This document shows, piece after piece, positions 16,307 through 23,680 of a stretch of 36,740 nt of DNA. The stretch covers positions 1 to 36,740 of the forward strand of contig JAFGKU010000082.1 of the NCBI GenBank assembly GCA_016928415.1, written 5' to 3'. A model generated the notes under the pieces. That model saw nothing but the letters and a program-made list of their open reading frames with translations, did no database searches and had not been told where the DNA came from. Positions within the stretch are counted from its first letter, which is position 1; each line of letters begins with the position of its first letter. This DNA is from Spirochaetales bacterium. GTDB lineage: Bacteria > Spirochaetota > Spirochaetia > SZUA-6 > JAFGRV01. The translations under genes were made by a program, and so were the position numbers.

Positions 16307-17434
16307 TTAATAGAGAAGCTCACCGGAAAAGATAATACCTTTATCCTTTGCCTGTGTTGAAAGTACCTTGAAAATCTGGCTGTCCAGAGAATCCTTTTTC
16401 TTATTTTCTTCTGCAAGTTTCTTGATGTAATCCTGCCGTTTTTTGGAAAGATCATCAATCACCGAGATCAATTTTTTTCTCTCTGCGTTTTTTGTCTCGA
16501 TATATTTCCTGATTTCATCCGTTGTCTTTTTTTTCAATTCTTCCGGAAGTTCTTCCTTCTTCAATTCTTCAAGTTTCACGTTTCCGGAAATCACATCATC
16601 CACCAATTCCTGGGTGCCGAGGAAATTTTTCTTCCCGGACTCACTCTTGTTGAATTCTAACCTCTGTGCGATGACAGAGGAAGGGGTGTCTGAATAAATA
16701 TCTTTTGCCTTGGACAAGCGTTCCTCATTAGCCGTTTTAAATTCGTAGGAACCGTAATAAATCCGTGTCCTGTCCAGTTCCCGGGACTTTTCCGCCATTT
16801 CATCATCAAAAGGGGTTGTGTAGTAGGTTGCGTCTCCGGATTGGGATACGCGGAAATACTCTCCTTTGCCGAGTTTGGCGATTTCACGCCATATGGATTC
16901 CGTACCTGAGATGTTACCGCATTGAATGGAGTTAATGTTGATATTTTTGGTTACCGCCAGCTTGCATGTATTGCCGTACTTTACATCATCCGGATAATCC
17001 ATGTGCGGGGGTGCATCCCCTACCAGAAATATTACCTTGTAAACGGATTTGCTCTCACTCCAGGCAATTTTTGAGACACCCTCGTTAAGTGCCTGGTTCA
17101 CGCTTTCCGGCGTATCGCCCCCGCCGTTTGCCGTGAAATTCATTAATTCACTGTAAACGGCGTCAATATCTTCACTTAAGGGTACAATTTGGGTAATATA
17201 AGAATCCGATTTGTCACGATAGCCGACCAGCCCCACCTTGATATCAGGAGCGGGTTTTGCCGTGGCCATGGAATTGATAATAGACCAGATTTTCATTTTT
17301 GCCGCTTGAATGAGGGAACTCATGCTGCCTGTCGTGTCCAGGACAAAGACAAGCTCCACTTCTGGCTTTTCCTGGCTGACCAGGCTGAACGGGATAATTA
17401 CCGATAAACATAATAAAATTATAAATCGCTTCAT
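16307..17434 (-). CDS. Secreted von Willebrand A domain protein
   Basis: 375 residues from the ATG at 17432-17434, which has AAGGAG upstream; an earlier in-frame ATG at 17503 would put 23 unlikely residues before the signal peptide. The signal peptide is 1-20. The vWA domain (about 27-215) has the metal site DTTGS (33-37). Residues from about 225 on are charged and partly coiled-coil (long K/E-rich stretches such as LEELKKEELPEELKKK). The protein is probably periplasmic or surface-exposed. It is not in the same operon as the VIT/vWA-sortase pair, since it is convergent to it. The partner is unknown. Confidence 0.85.
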   Translation of the reverse strand: MKRFIILLCLSVIIPFSLVSQEKPEVELVFVLDTTGSMSSLIQAAKMKIWSIINSMATAKPAPDIKVGLVGYRDKSDSYITQIVPLSEDIDAVYSELMNFTANGGGDTPESVNQALNEGVSKIAWSESKSVYKVIFLVGDAPPHMDYPDDVKYGNTCKLAVTKNININSIQCGNISGTESIWREIAKLGKGEYFRVSQSGDATYYTTPFDDEMAEKSRELDRTRIYYGSYEFKTANEERLSKAKDIYSDTPSSVIAQRLEFNKSESGKKNFLGTQELVDDVISGNVKLEELKKEELPEELKKKTTDEIRKYIETKNAERKKLISVIDDLSKKRQDYIKKLAEENKKKDSLDSQIFKVLSTQAKDKGIIFSGELLY

Positions 17435-17612
17435 GCCAGTCTCCTTTATTTTAGTATCTGCTATCAAGATAACCCTGTATGCTGAACGAGTTGTCATGGG
17501 CATGTAATATTAGTGTAAAAAAATTGTAAAATTTTTTTATCCTGATTTCTGGACCGTTTGAGGTAAAAATAAATGAAGGGGACTTCCAAAAGCTATAGAT
17601 TTATCCTGGGCA

Positions 17613-17712
17613 ACCTCTAAAAACCCCGATTAGTTAATTGTTTTTATTGCCGGCGCACCGGCTAAAACGCAGTAGCGTTTTATAGCTGCTAAAAAAGGTG
17701 GCTTTTTGAGGT
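17613..17712. repeat. MITE/REP-like element with imperfect inverted ends and two inner hairpins
   Basis: The ends ACCTCTAAAAACC (17613-17625) and GGCTTTTTGAGGT (17700-17712) are near-complementary. Between them are a GC-rich hairpin, GCCGG-CGCA-CCGGC (17649-17662), and TAAAACGC-AGTA-GCGTTTTA (17663-17682). There is no open reading frame. The element occupies much of the 357-base gap 17435-17791. The rest of that gap (17435-17612) is AT-rich with nothing recognisable apart from the vWA gene leader. Confidence 0.5.
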
Positions 17713-17758
17713 GCTTTTAAATTAATTTTTAAAATGCACAGCATATTGTTTGATAATC

Positions 17759-17767
17759 TGGTATAAT
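17759..17767 (+). promoter_or_regulatory. Extended -10 promoter element for the cyclase-like gene
   Basis: TGGTATAAT, a TGn-extended -10 element, lies 25 bases before the ATG at 17792. No good -35 is present, as is common for extended -10 promoters. Its position argues against the earlier in-frame ATGs at 17750 and 17771. Confidence 0.5.
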
Positions 17768-17791
17768 TTCATGCTTGAAAGGAATCTTAAA

Positions 17792-20038
17792 ATGAGTAAT
17801 GGGAAAAGAGAATACCGGCTTGCCGCTATCATGTTCACGAATATAGAAGGTTTTTCATCCATGCTTGAATCCCATGAAGCATCCGCACTCGATTTACTTA
17901 CCCGGCATAAGGCTGTTTTAGCCACAACCATAGAAAAGAATCAAGGGCGCGTAATAAAAACGATCGGCGATGCCACTCTTGCGGATTTTGATACCGCCAC
18001 GCAGGCCGTGAAGGCGGGCATCGACATTCAAAAGGCTTTGTATGAATTCAATCAATCCTCTCAGTCGGCCATGAAAATCAAGCTAAGGATAGGTATTCAT
18101 CTCGGAGATGCTTATTTTGGTGATGATGATGCGGTCGGTGAATGCGTTACTATTGCCAACCGTCTTCAGGCCATAGGTCCTCCCGGCTCCCTTTGTATTT
18201 CAAAAGAAGTTTATGGGCTTGTGAGCAATAAAATTGAGGCGGAATTTATAGACAAGGGCCAGGTAAAATTGAAGGACATTAAAAGGGAACTCCATGTATA
18301 TGAGGTTTATCCTTCTGGAATACCAGGGCGGTTTACACGTAAGGCATCAACAGACAGGCAAAATAATGAAGGAGATACGGTTGATAGCAATGTAAATGAT
18401 AACTCCGGCCAAACGCAAAAACTTCCGGGAAAAACCCTGTTTGATTTTTTTAAGGACAGGACCAATGGGCTGGATATAATGGGCATGGCGGGTGTCATCG
18501 GAATACCCGGGGATAAGGTGAACAAGGTCCTTTCCAAGCTGGAAAACCACGGTATTATCGCGCAGAAGAAAGATGACAAGGGCGTGACACGTGTTCGATT
18601 CGGCGGAATGGGCCATGTCCGGAAGAAGAACCTGGAGAATGATTATAAAAAACATCACTTGCAAAAAAATGAATATTACGGTCAGGGAACAGGAAAATCG
18701 ATAATAGATCTATTTTTCAATGAAAAAAAGAATATGGATCTTTACGGCATCGCCGAGGGTCTCGGCATTCCTCCGCATAAGGCTCAGCGAATTCTGCTGA
18801 AACTGGAGTCCAAGGGTATTATTGCAAGGCTGCAAGGCGAGGATGGCAGACCAGAATTTAAATACGTGGGATTGTTTGAAAATCAAAGACGGGTAATCAA
18901 CATACCGGCATTTGTCGCCGATTATAACAATAAGAGTGAAAAACAGTCGGTTGGCAGAATCGTCGGGAACATCGTTTCGTTCCTTGCGGTTTTCCCGTTT
19001 TTAGCTTACCTTAATTTCAACTTTACCCCGGATCATCTCTGGTTTTATATTCCCTCGATTTTCTGGTTTAACGGCATCGCAGATCAAATCAATACATTTG
19101 TATCAAGCAGGAAGAAAAAGCGGTTTTTCAATAAAACCCCCAATTTAAATGATAAAAAAATCAGGCTTATAAAGAAATTTTCAGAAAATTTTAAAAAATT
19201 TTTCAATAATCTTTTTTCATACCTTTCCGTAAATGCCGTGGCAATCCTGGCGAATATGTACCTGATTCCAGACTTTCCCTATCTGGGAATGGTACAAAAG
19301 GGCTGGTTTTTTGCCATGATCATCGGATGGGGCGCCGGTGTCATCGGGCATTTTATAGGATCGGTTATCAATCATTTCAGGTTGAAAAGCCGGATGAAAA
19401 AAGAGGGCATCCCGTTCGGGAGAAAACTTAAAAGCCTGCCGGATATACCCTATTCTGCCGAATCATACATGATGTATGAGGTGCAGACACCAGTAGATAC
19501 CGGTGTGAAATTTGATTCTCCTTATGGTCATCTAATGGTCAAGGCATTGGGAATTCGAGACAGCATCGTACAACAGGTAAATACCGGTCATATGGAAAAT
19601 ACGGAATGGGATAATGAGATTTTACCTCTCGTTGAAAATTTCATCAAAAAAATTGAGAAAATACTGAACCAGTGTGAAAATATTGACGGGTTATTGAATG
19701 AGATGCCCATGACGAAGATCAATGAAGAAATCGCTTATTGTAAAACGCGGATTGCATCGGATATAAGTGAAACACTGAAAGTTGAATATGAAAAGGCCCA
19801 GGTGCAATGGGAAAATCACAAGGATTCAATTATCAAATTAAAAGAACAACAGGAACTTATGCTTACAAGACTCAATTCTTCGATTCTTGTTTTACAGCAG
19901 TACCAGATTAACCTGGCCAAAATGAAGGCCCTGACTTTGGAGGCTGACAGTGGAAGCCTGGACAGGCTTAAAATGACCTCGGATGAATTGACAAATTATA
20001 TAAAGGATCTTAAAGACAGTTATGAGGAGCTTGCCTGA
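17792..20038 (+). CDS. Membrane protein with degenerate class III cyclase domain and two winged-helix-like repeats
   Basis: 748 residues from the ATG at 17792 (AAAGGA upstream). Residues 7-175 are a class III nucleotide cyclase domain. The first metal Asp is Asn17 (FTNIEGFS), the second is present (Asp60 in KTIGDA), and the transition-state Asn is Thr120 (VTIANRL), though Arg124 is kept. Two related segments, 213-272 and 301-360 (each with LDIMGMAGVIGIPGDKVNKV- or MDLYGIAEGLGIPPHKAQRI-like text), look like a duplicated winged-helix fold. About four hydrophobic helices follow (390-530, 2TM-like), then a coiled-coil tail (about 600-748). Catalysis is doubtful; a sensing or scaffolding role is possible. 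The combination is not one I recognise. Confidence 0.8.
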   Translation: MSNGKREYRLAAIMFTNIEGFSSMLESHEASALDLLTRHKAVLATTIEKNQGRVIKTIGDATLADFDTATQAVKAGIDIQKALYEFNQSSQSAMKIKLRIGIHLGDAYFGDDDAVGECVTIANRLQAIGPPGSLCISKEVYGLVSNKIEAEFIDKGQVKLKDIKRELHVYEVYPSGIPGRFTRKASTDRQNNEGDTVDSNVNDNSGQTQKLPGKTLFDFFKDRTNGLDIMGMAGVIGIPGDKVNKVLSKLENHGIIAQKKDDKGVTRVRFGGMGHVRKKNLENDYKKHHLQKNEYYGQGTGKSIIDLFFNEKKNMDLYGIAEGLGIPPHKAQRILLKLESKGIIARLQGEDGRPEFKYVGLFENQRRVINIPAFVADYNNKSEKQSVGRIVGNIVSFLAVFPFLAYLNFNFTPDHLWFYIPSIFWFNGIADQINTFVSSRKKKRFFNKTPNLNDKKIRLIKKFSENFKKFFNNLFSYLSVNAVAILANMYLIPDFPYLGMVQKGWFFAMIIGWGAGVIGHFIGSVINHFRLKSRMKKEGIPFGRKLKSLPDIPYSAESYMMYEVQTPVDTGVKFDSPYGHLMVKALGIRDSIVQQVNTGHMENTEWDNEILPLVENFIKKIEKILNQCENIDGLLNEMPMTKINEEIAYCKTRIASDISETLKVEYEKAQVQWENHKDSIIKLKEQQELMLTRLNSSILVLQQYQINLAKMKALTLEADSGSLDRLKMTSDELTNYIKDLKDSYEELA

Positions 20039-20066
20039 TTAAATGTTTCCTGCTTTAAACTGTTGA

Positions 20067-20333
20067 TTACCGTGATTTTTTACCGGAGAGAGCTATAACC
20101 AAACCGATGAGGGCTCCACCGACCGTACCCCCCAGACCGCACATGAGGATATTGAACCGGATATTTTCGTACCCTGCGATCGCTTTAATACCATCTTCCA
20201 GGAAATTCTGACCCGGCATAACAAGGTCCATTACATTAATGTAGTCCCCGCCTAAACCTTTTGCGAATATCAGGTATCCGACAACTAATCCCACCAGTCC
20301 AAGTAGTATAGCCAGTGTCAACACTTTATTCAT
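20067..20333 (-). CDS. Small two-helix membrane protein
   Basis: 88 residues with two hydrophobic helices, about 4-24 and 61-82. The second is glycine-rich (CGLGGTVGGALIGLVIAL) and the C-terminus is basic (GKKSR). I do not recognise the family. AAAGGAG stands before the ATG and a good promoter is present, so it is likely to be a real gene. It is convergent with the cyclase-like gene and divergent from fbaB. Confidence 0.7.
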   Translation of the reverse strand: MNKVLTLAILLGLVGLVVGYLIFAKGLGGDYINVMDLVMPGQNFLEDGIKAIAGYENIRFNILMCGLGGTVGGALIGLVIALSGKKSR

Positions 20334-20352
20334 TTTCAGCTCCTTTAGTAAT

Positions 20353-20382
20353 AGTTTACTGTGACGGGAGATAAATTGTCAA
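20353..20382 (-). promoter_or_regulatory. Promoter for the small membrane protein
   Basis: Minus-strand TTGACA (20377-20382, perfect -35) and TAAACT (20353-20358) with an 18-base spacer, about 20 bases before the ATG. Confidence 0.5.
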
Positions 20383-20459
20383 GAGATTCTCTTGAATGTC
20401 ATTCTCCGTTTATGTATCTTTAAAAACAAGAATGGAAGCTTTTATTTTTATTGCATAAA

Positions 20460-20482
20460 ATGATGGGCACTCTTACCATCAT
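20460..20482 (+). promoter_or_regulatory. Small hairpin in the fbaB leader
   Basis: ATGATGG (20460-20466) and CCATCAT (20476-20482) form a 7-base stem with a 9-base loop, about 10 bases before the GGAGGAG ribosome site. Any regulatory role is a guess. Confidence 0.25.
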
Positions 20483-20503
20483 CAAATTAAAAAGGAGGAG
20501 CTT

Positions 20504-21571
20504 ATGGCAATTAATATAGAAGAGCTTTTAGGGAAAGAAGGTGAAAACCTCTTGACCCATAAATGCACCACGATTTCAAAGGAATCGCTTCATATCCCGT
20601 CCCCTACGTTTGTAGATGATGTTTTTATGGATACAGACAGACCCATACCCGTATTGAAGAGTTTAAAATCCCTGTTTGGTCATGGCCGTCTTGCAGGCAC
20701 CGGATATGTTTCTATCCTTCCTGTTGACCAGGGAATAGAACATTCCGGCGGGGCTTCCTTCGCAAAGAACCCAATGTATTTTGACGGGGAGAATATTGTT
20801 AAACTCGCTATTGAAGGAGGATGCAATGCCGTCGCCTCAACGTTGGGTGTGTTGGGGTCTATTGCCAGGAAATACGCGCATAAAATACCTTTTATTCTTA
20901 AATTCAACCATAACGAACTCATGTCCTATCCCAATCTGCATGACCAGACCTTATATGCCGGTATTAAGCAGGCTTTTGAGATGGGCTGCACGGCCGTGGG
21001 CGCAACCATTTATTTCGGTTCACCTGAATCACGGCGTCAAATATGGGAAGTAAGCCAAATGTTCAAACAGGCTCATGACCTGGGTATGGCGACTATCCTT
21101 TGGTGTTATGCGCGAAACAACGCCTTCAAGACTAAAGAAAAGGATTATCATGTTTCGGCTGATTTAACGGGTCAGGCCAATCATATAGGTGTCACTATCG
21201 AAGCGGATATCATAAAGCAGAAACTTCCCGAAAATAACGGCGGCTATGTGGCCCTCAACTCCGGTGGTGTAAGTTACGGGAAGATCGACAAGCTGGTTTA
21301 CGAGAAATTGACTAGTGATCATCCTATTGACCTGACGCGGTACCAGGTGGCCAATTGCTACATGGGGCGTGCAGGCCTTATCAATTCAGGAGGAGCTTCC
21401 GGCTCTAATGACCTTGTTCAGGCAGTCAGAACGGCCGTAATCAACAAGCGTGCCGGCGGAATGGGCTTGATTTCCGGTAGAAAGGCCTTCCAGAAACCCA
21501 TGGCAGAAGGGATAAAGATCTTGAATGCCATCCAGGACGTTTATCTCTCCCCAAAAATAAGTATTGCATAA
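20504..21571 (+). CDS. fbaB: Fructose-bisphosphate aldolase class I (DhnA/FbaB type)
   Basis: 355 residues, aligning from memory along the whole length with E. coli Fba[75 protein letters not shown]. The Schiff-base lysine is Lys238 in the segment [12 protein letters not shown]. It reversibly cleaves fructose 1,6-bisphosphate to dihydroxyacetone phosphate and glyceraldehyde 3-phosphate, serving glycolysis or gluconeogenesis in the cytoplasm. AAAGGAGGAG lies before the ATG. It appears to be a single-gene unit, followed 10 bases after the stop by a REP-like motif. Confidence 0.96.
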   Translation: MAINIEELLGKEGENLLTHKCTTISKESLHIPSPTFVDDVFMDTDRPIPVLKSLKSLFGHGRLAGTGYVSILPVDQGIEHSGGASFAKNPMYFDGENIVKLAIEGGCNAVASTLGVLGSIARKYAHKIPFILKFNHNELMSYPNLHDQTLYAGIKQAFEMGCTAVGATIYFGSPESRRQIWEVSQMFKQAHDLGMATILWCYARNNAFKTKEKDYHVSADLTGQANHIGVTIEADIIKQKLPENNGGYVALNSGGVSYGKIDKLVYEKLTSDHPIDLTRYQVANCYMGRAGLINSGGASGSNDLVQAVRTAVINKRAGGMGLISGRKAFQKPMAEGIKILNAIQDVYLSPKISIA

Positions 21572-21580
21572 GCAAGATTA

Positions 21581-21639
21581 GGGGGACAGAGGTCAGAAAT
21601 TAAGGGTCGATCGAGGTTAATTCAGGGACAGAGGTCCCT
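21581..21639 (+). repeat. Two REP-like motifs between fbaB and the DUF1295 gene
   Basis: GGGGGACAGAGGTC (21581-21594) and AGGGACAGAGGTCCCT (21624-21639) are in the same orientation, 43 bases apart. The second is a perfect inverted repeat in itself (AGGGAC-AGAG-GTCCCT) and runs into the stop codon (21638-21640) of the gene on the minus strand. Confidence 0.75.
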
Positions 21640-22534
21640 ACTTTTTCGGGAACCACGGGATTAGCACCGATACACGTTTCCTGTAATCAGCAAAATCAGG
21701 GCGTTTTTCAAGCATCCGTTTTTCCATGAGAGGAATGCTGATAAATATAAAAAGCAGTGTCATCAGGACCGGTCCGAAAATGGTCCACCAGTATTCGGGA
21801 TTGGCCGCGATGGCGAAAAGATACATACCCCACCAGAAAAGAATTTCACCGAAATAATTGGGATGCCGGGAAAAGCGTCTCAGGCCTGTTTGCATGGTTT
21901 TCTTTAAGTTTTCGTCTTTCCTGTAAAACCTTCGTAATTGGCTGTCGGTGATACCTTCAAAGACGATGGCTGTGACGGTAACTCCAATAGCGGCCAAATC
22001 CGGAATTCCGAAAGGAGCACCATTCTCTTTTAACGCAAAGTATACCGGTACACAGGCTCCGAAGACGGCAATGGTCGGGACAAAATGGATGCCGGTGAAG
22101 CTGATGAGCCAGTACCAGGCTCCCGTTGTCATCCTGAACCTGTCGTACCGCCAGTCCTCCTGGAGAAAACCTTTCCAACCCTTGAAAAAGTTATAAGTCA
22201 GGCGGATTCCCCATATAAGAACGAGTGTGCAGAGAATGATGTGCCTCGCTGAAAAAATTACATTGAAAAAACATAATCCAGACCAGTATCCCGCCATTAT
22301 CATGGGAGCGATACTCCAATAAGGATCGTAAACACTTGAATTGTTGAAAATAAGGCTTAAAATAAAAATGACCAGGGTGGCTGCGGCATCAATGATTCCG
22401 GCTTTTAAAAGCGGATTGGTTATTGGAAGGAAGTATCCGCCGGTCAGGGATATTGTAATTGTCACGGTATAAATGAGTAAAAGCATTATTACCAAGGCAG
22501 ATTTATTTAATTCAGGTCTTCGTTTATATATCAA
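21638..22534 (-). CDS. DUF1295 / steroid 5-alpha-reductase-like membrane protein
   Basis: 298 residues with about seven hydrophobic helices. The C-terminal part has FSRHPNYFGEILFWWGMYLF, the conserved cofactor-site motif of the DUF1295/isoprenylcysteine methyltransferase-like superfamily. The start is TTG (22532-22534) with AAAGGGG six bases upstream; no ATG fits. It follows the SDR gene by 46 bases on the same strand, and the pair may act on the same lipid-like substrate. Whether the chemistry is reduction or methyl transfer is not decided by sequence. Confidence 0.85.
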   Translation of the reverse strand: MIYKRRPELNKSALVIMLLLIYTVTITISLTGGYFLPITNPLLKAGIIDAAATLVIFILSLIFNNSSVYDPYWSIAPMIMAGYWSGLCFFNVIFSARHIILCTLVLIWGIRLTYNFFKGWKGFLQEDWRYDRFRMTTGAWYWLISFTGIHFVPTIAVFGACVPVYFALKENGAPFGIPDLAAIGVTVTAIVFEGITDSQLRRFYRKDENLKKTMQTGLRRFSRHPNYFGEILFWWGMYLFAIAANPEYWWTIFGPVLMTLLFIFISIPLMEKRMLEKRPDFADYRKRVSVLIPWFPKK

Positions 22535-22580
22535 TTTTGTCCCCTTTAATTTTGAGTTTTAAAAGATTTGCAGCTTAAAA

Positions 22581-23612
22581 TCAGACTGTTAGCAGGAATC
22601 CCTCCGCTTCCGGATCGATTTTTTTCCAGACACGGGCCGATTCATTCCAGAGTTTTTTGCCTTCCGCTACATCATAAACTTTGGGATCCATATTTTTTCT
22701 GTTGAACATGGCCATGTAGAGGTTTGTCATGCCTGAAACCTCCGGTGAAACGCAAAGATACACAACCGGTCTGGCCGCCTTTACAGGCGGTTGAAAGAAC
22801 AGGGTGAAGATAAATCGCAAAACGACACGAAGGAGGAGGGGCGCTTCGCGGATAATGTCAGTATTGACCGGTCCGGGGCAGACAGCGTTTACCGATACAT
22901 CCACCTTGCCCTCAGGTGCCAGTAAGCGGGACAATTCTGTAGCCATTGTGCTTAGAACAAGCTTGAAATAACTGTAATTGTTGATCGCCTTGGTAACGCC
23001 GTATGGTTCGTAACGGCCGAATTCTTCATAGTCAATCGCCGAGGCATTTTGATGGGAATCGGAGGAAATGAAAATAATCCTGGCAATTTTTTGTTCCGTC
23101 TTTACCGTACCGGCAAAAGTGTTGTTCGGGACAACACCGGTCTTCAGCAGCCTGTTTACGAGGATGAAATTGGCCAGGTAGTTAACCATGAACATCAAGT
23201 CCTGGCCCTGCTTCGATTGACGGGATTTGGGAGGGGTAATCCCTGCGTTAAGGACAAGTATATCTATAACGGCTCCCCGGCGTTCAAGGGTGCGGCAAAG
23301 CGAATGGATCGATTCGCAATCCGATAAGTCGACGGGAAGCATTTCCACCGTGTTTGATCTTGTCGCCGCTTTTATTATATCACCCGCTTCGGGAATGCCG
23401 CTCCGGCAGGCCATGATTACCCGTCCTCCGCGCTGCGCCAGTTCACTTGCGATGGCAAACCCCAATCCACGGTTGGCTCCCGTTACAAGACAGGTTTTAC
23501 CGTCAATTCTGTCCGAATCCCTCAGCCGGTCTTCCAGCTGCTGTTTTCGGAAAAAATCCTTGATCCCGGAAAGTGTGGCCGTGATGGGGCTTTTATATCG
23601 TCCATGCGACAT
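22581..23612 (-). CDS. Short-chain dehydrogenase/reductase (SDR), retinol-dehydrogenase-like
   Basis: 343 residues. The Rossmann cofactor loop is TGANRGLG at 44-51, followed by NAGI and the active-site pair YGVTK, with the Ser in IIFISSDSHQ. An extra N-terminal segment of about 38 residues precedes the fold. The family oxidises alcohols or reduces carbonyls with NAD(P)H; the substrate is unknown. The ATG at 23610-23612 has no ribosome site, and promoter geometry suggests a leaderless transcript. The DUF1295 gene follows on the same strand. Confidence 0.88.
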   Translation of the reverse strand: MSHGRYKSPITATLSGIKDFFRKQQLEDRLRDSDRIDGKTCLVTGANRGLGFAIASELAQRGGRVIMACRSGIPEAGDIIKAATRSNTVEMLPVDLSDCESIHSLCRTLERRGAVIDILVLNAGITPPKSRQSKQGQDLMFMVNYLANFILVNRLLKTGVVPNNTFAGTVKTEQKIARIIFISSDSHQNASAIDYEEFGRYEPYGVTKAINNYSYFKLVLSTMATELSRLLAPEGKVDVSVNAVCPGPVNTDIIREAPLLLRVVLRFIFTLFFQPPVKAARPVVYLCVSPEVSGMTNLYMAMFNRKNMDPKVYDVAEGKKLWNESARVWKKIDPEAEGFLLTV

Positions 23613-23618
23613 ATAATT

Positions 23619-23647
23619 ATTATTATGATTGCAGCGTAAAATTTCAA
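23619..23647 (-). promoter_or_regulatory. Candidate promoter giving a leaderless SDR transcript
   Basis: Minus-strand TTGAAA (23642-23647) and AATAAT (23619-23624) with a 17-base spacer. The ATG begins 7 bases after the -10, where transcription would start. Confidence 0.4.
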
Positions 23648-23680
23648 GTGGTATGGAAACGGTTATGAGGTTGAATGAGG

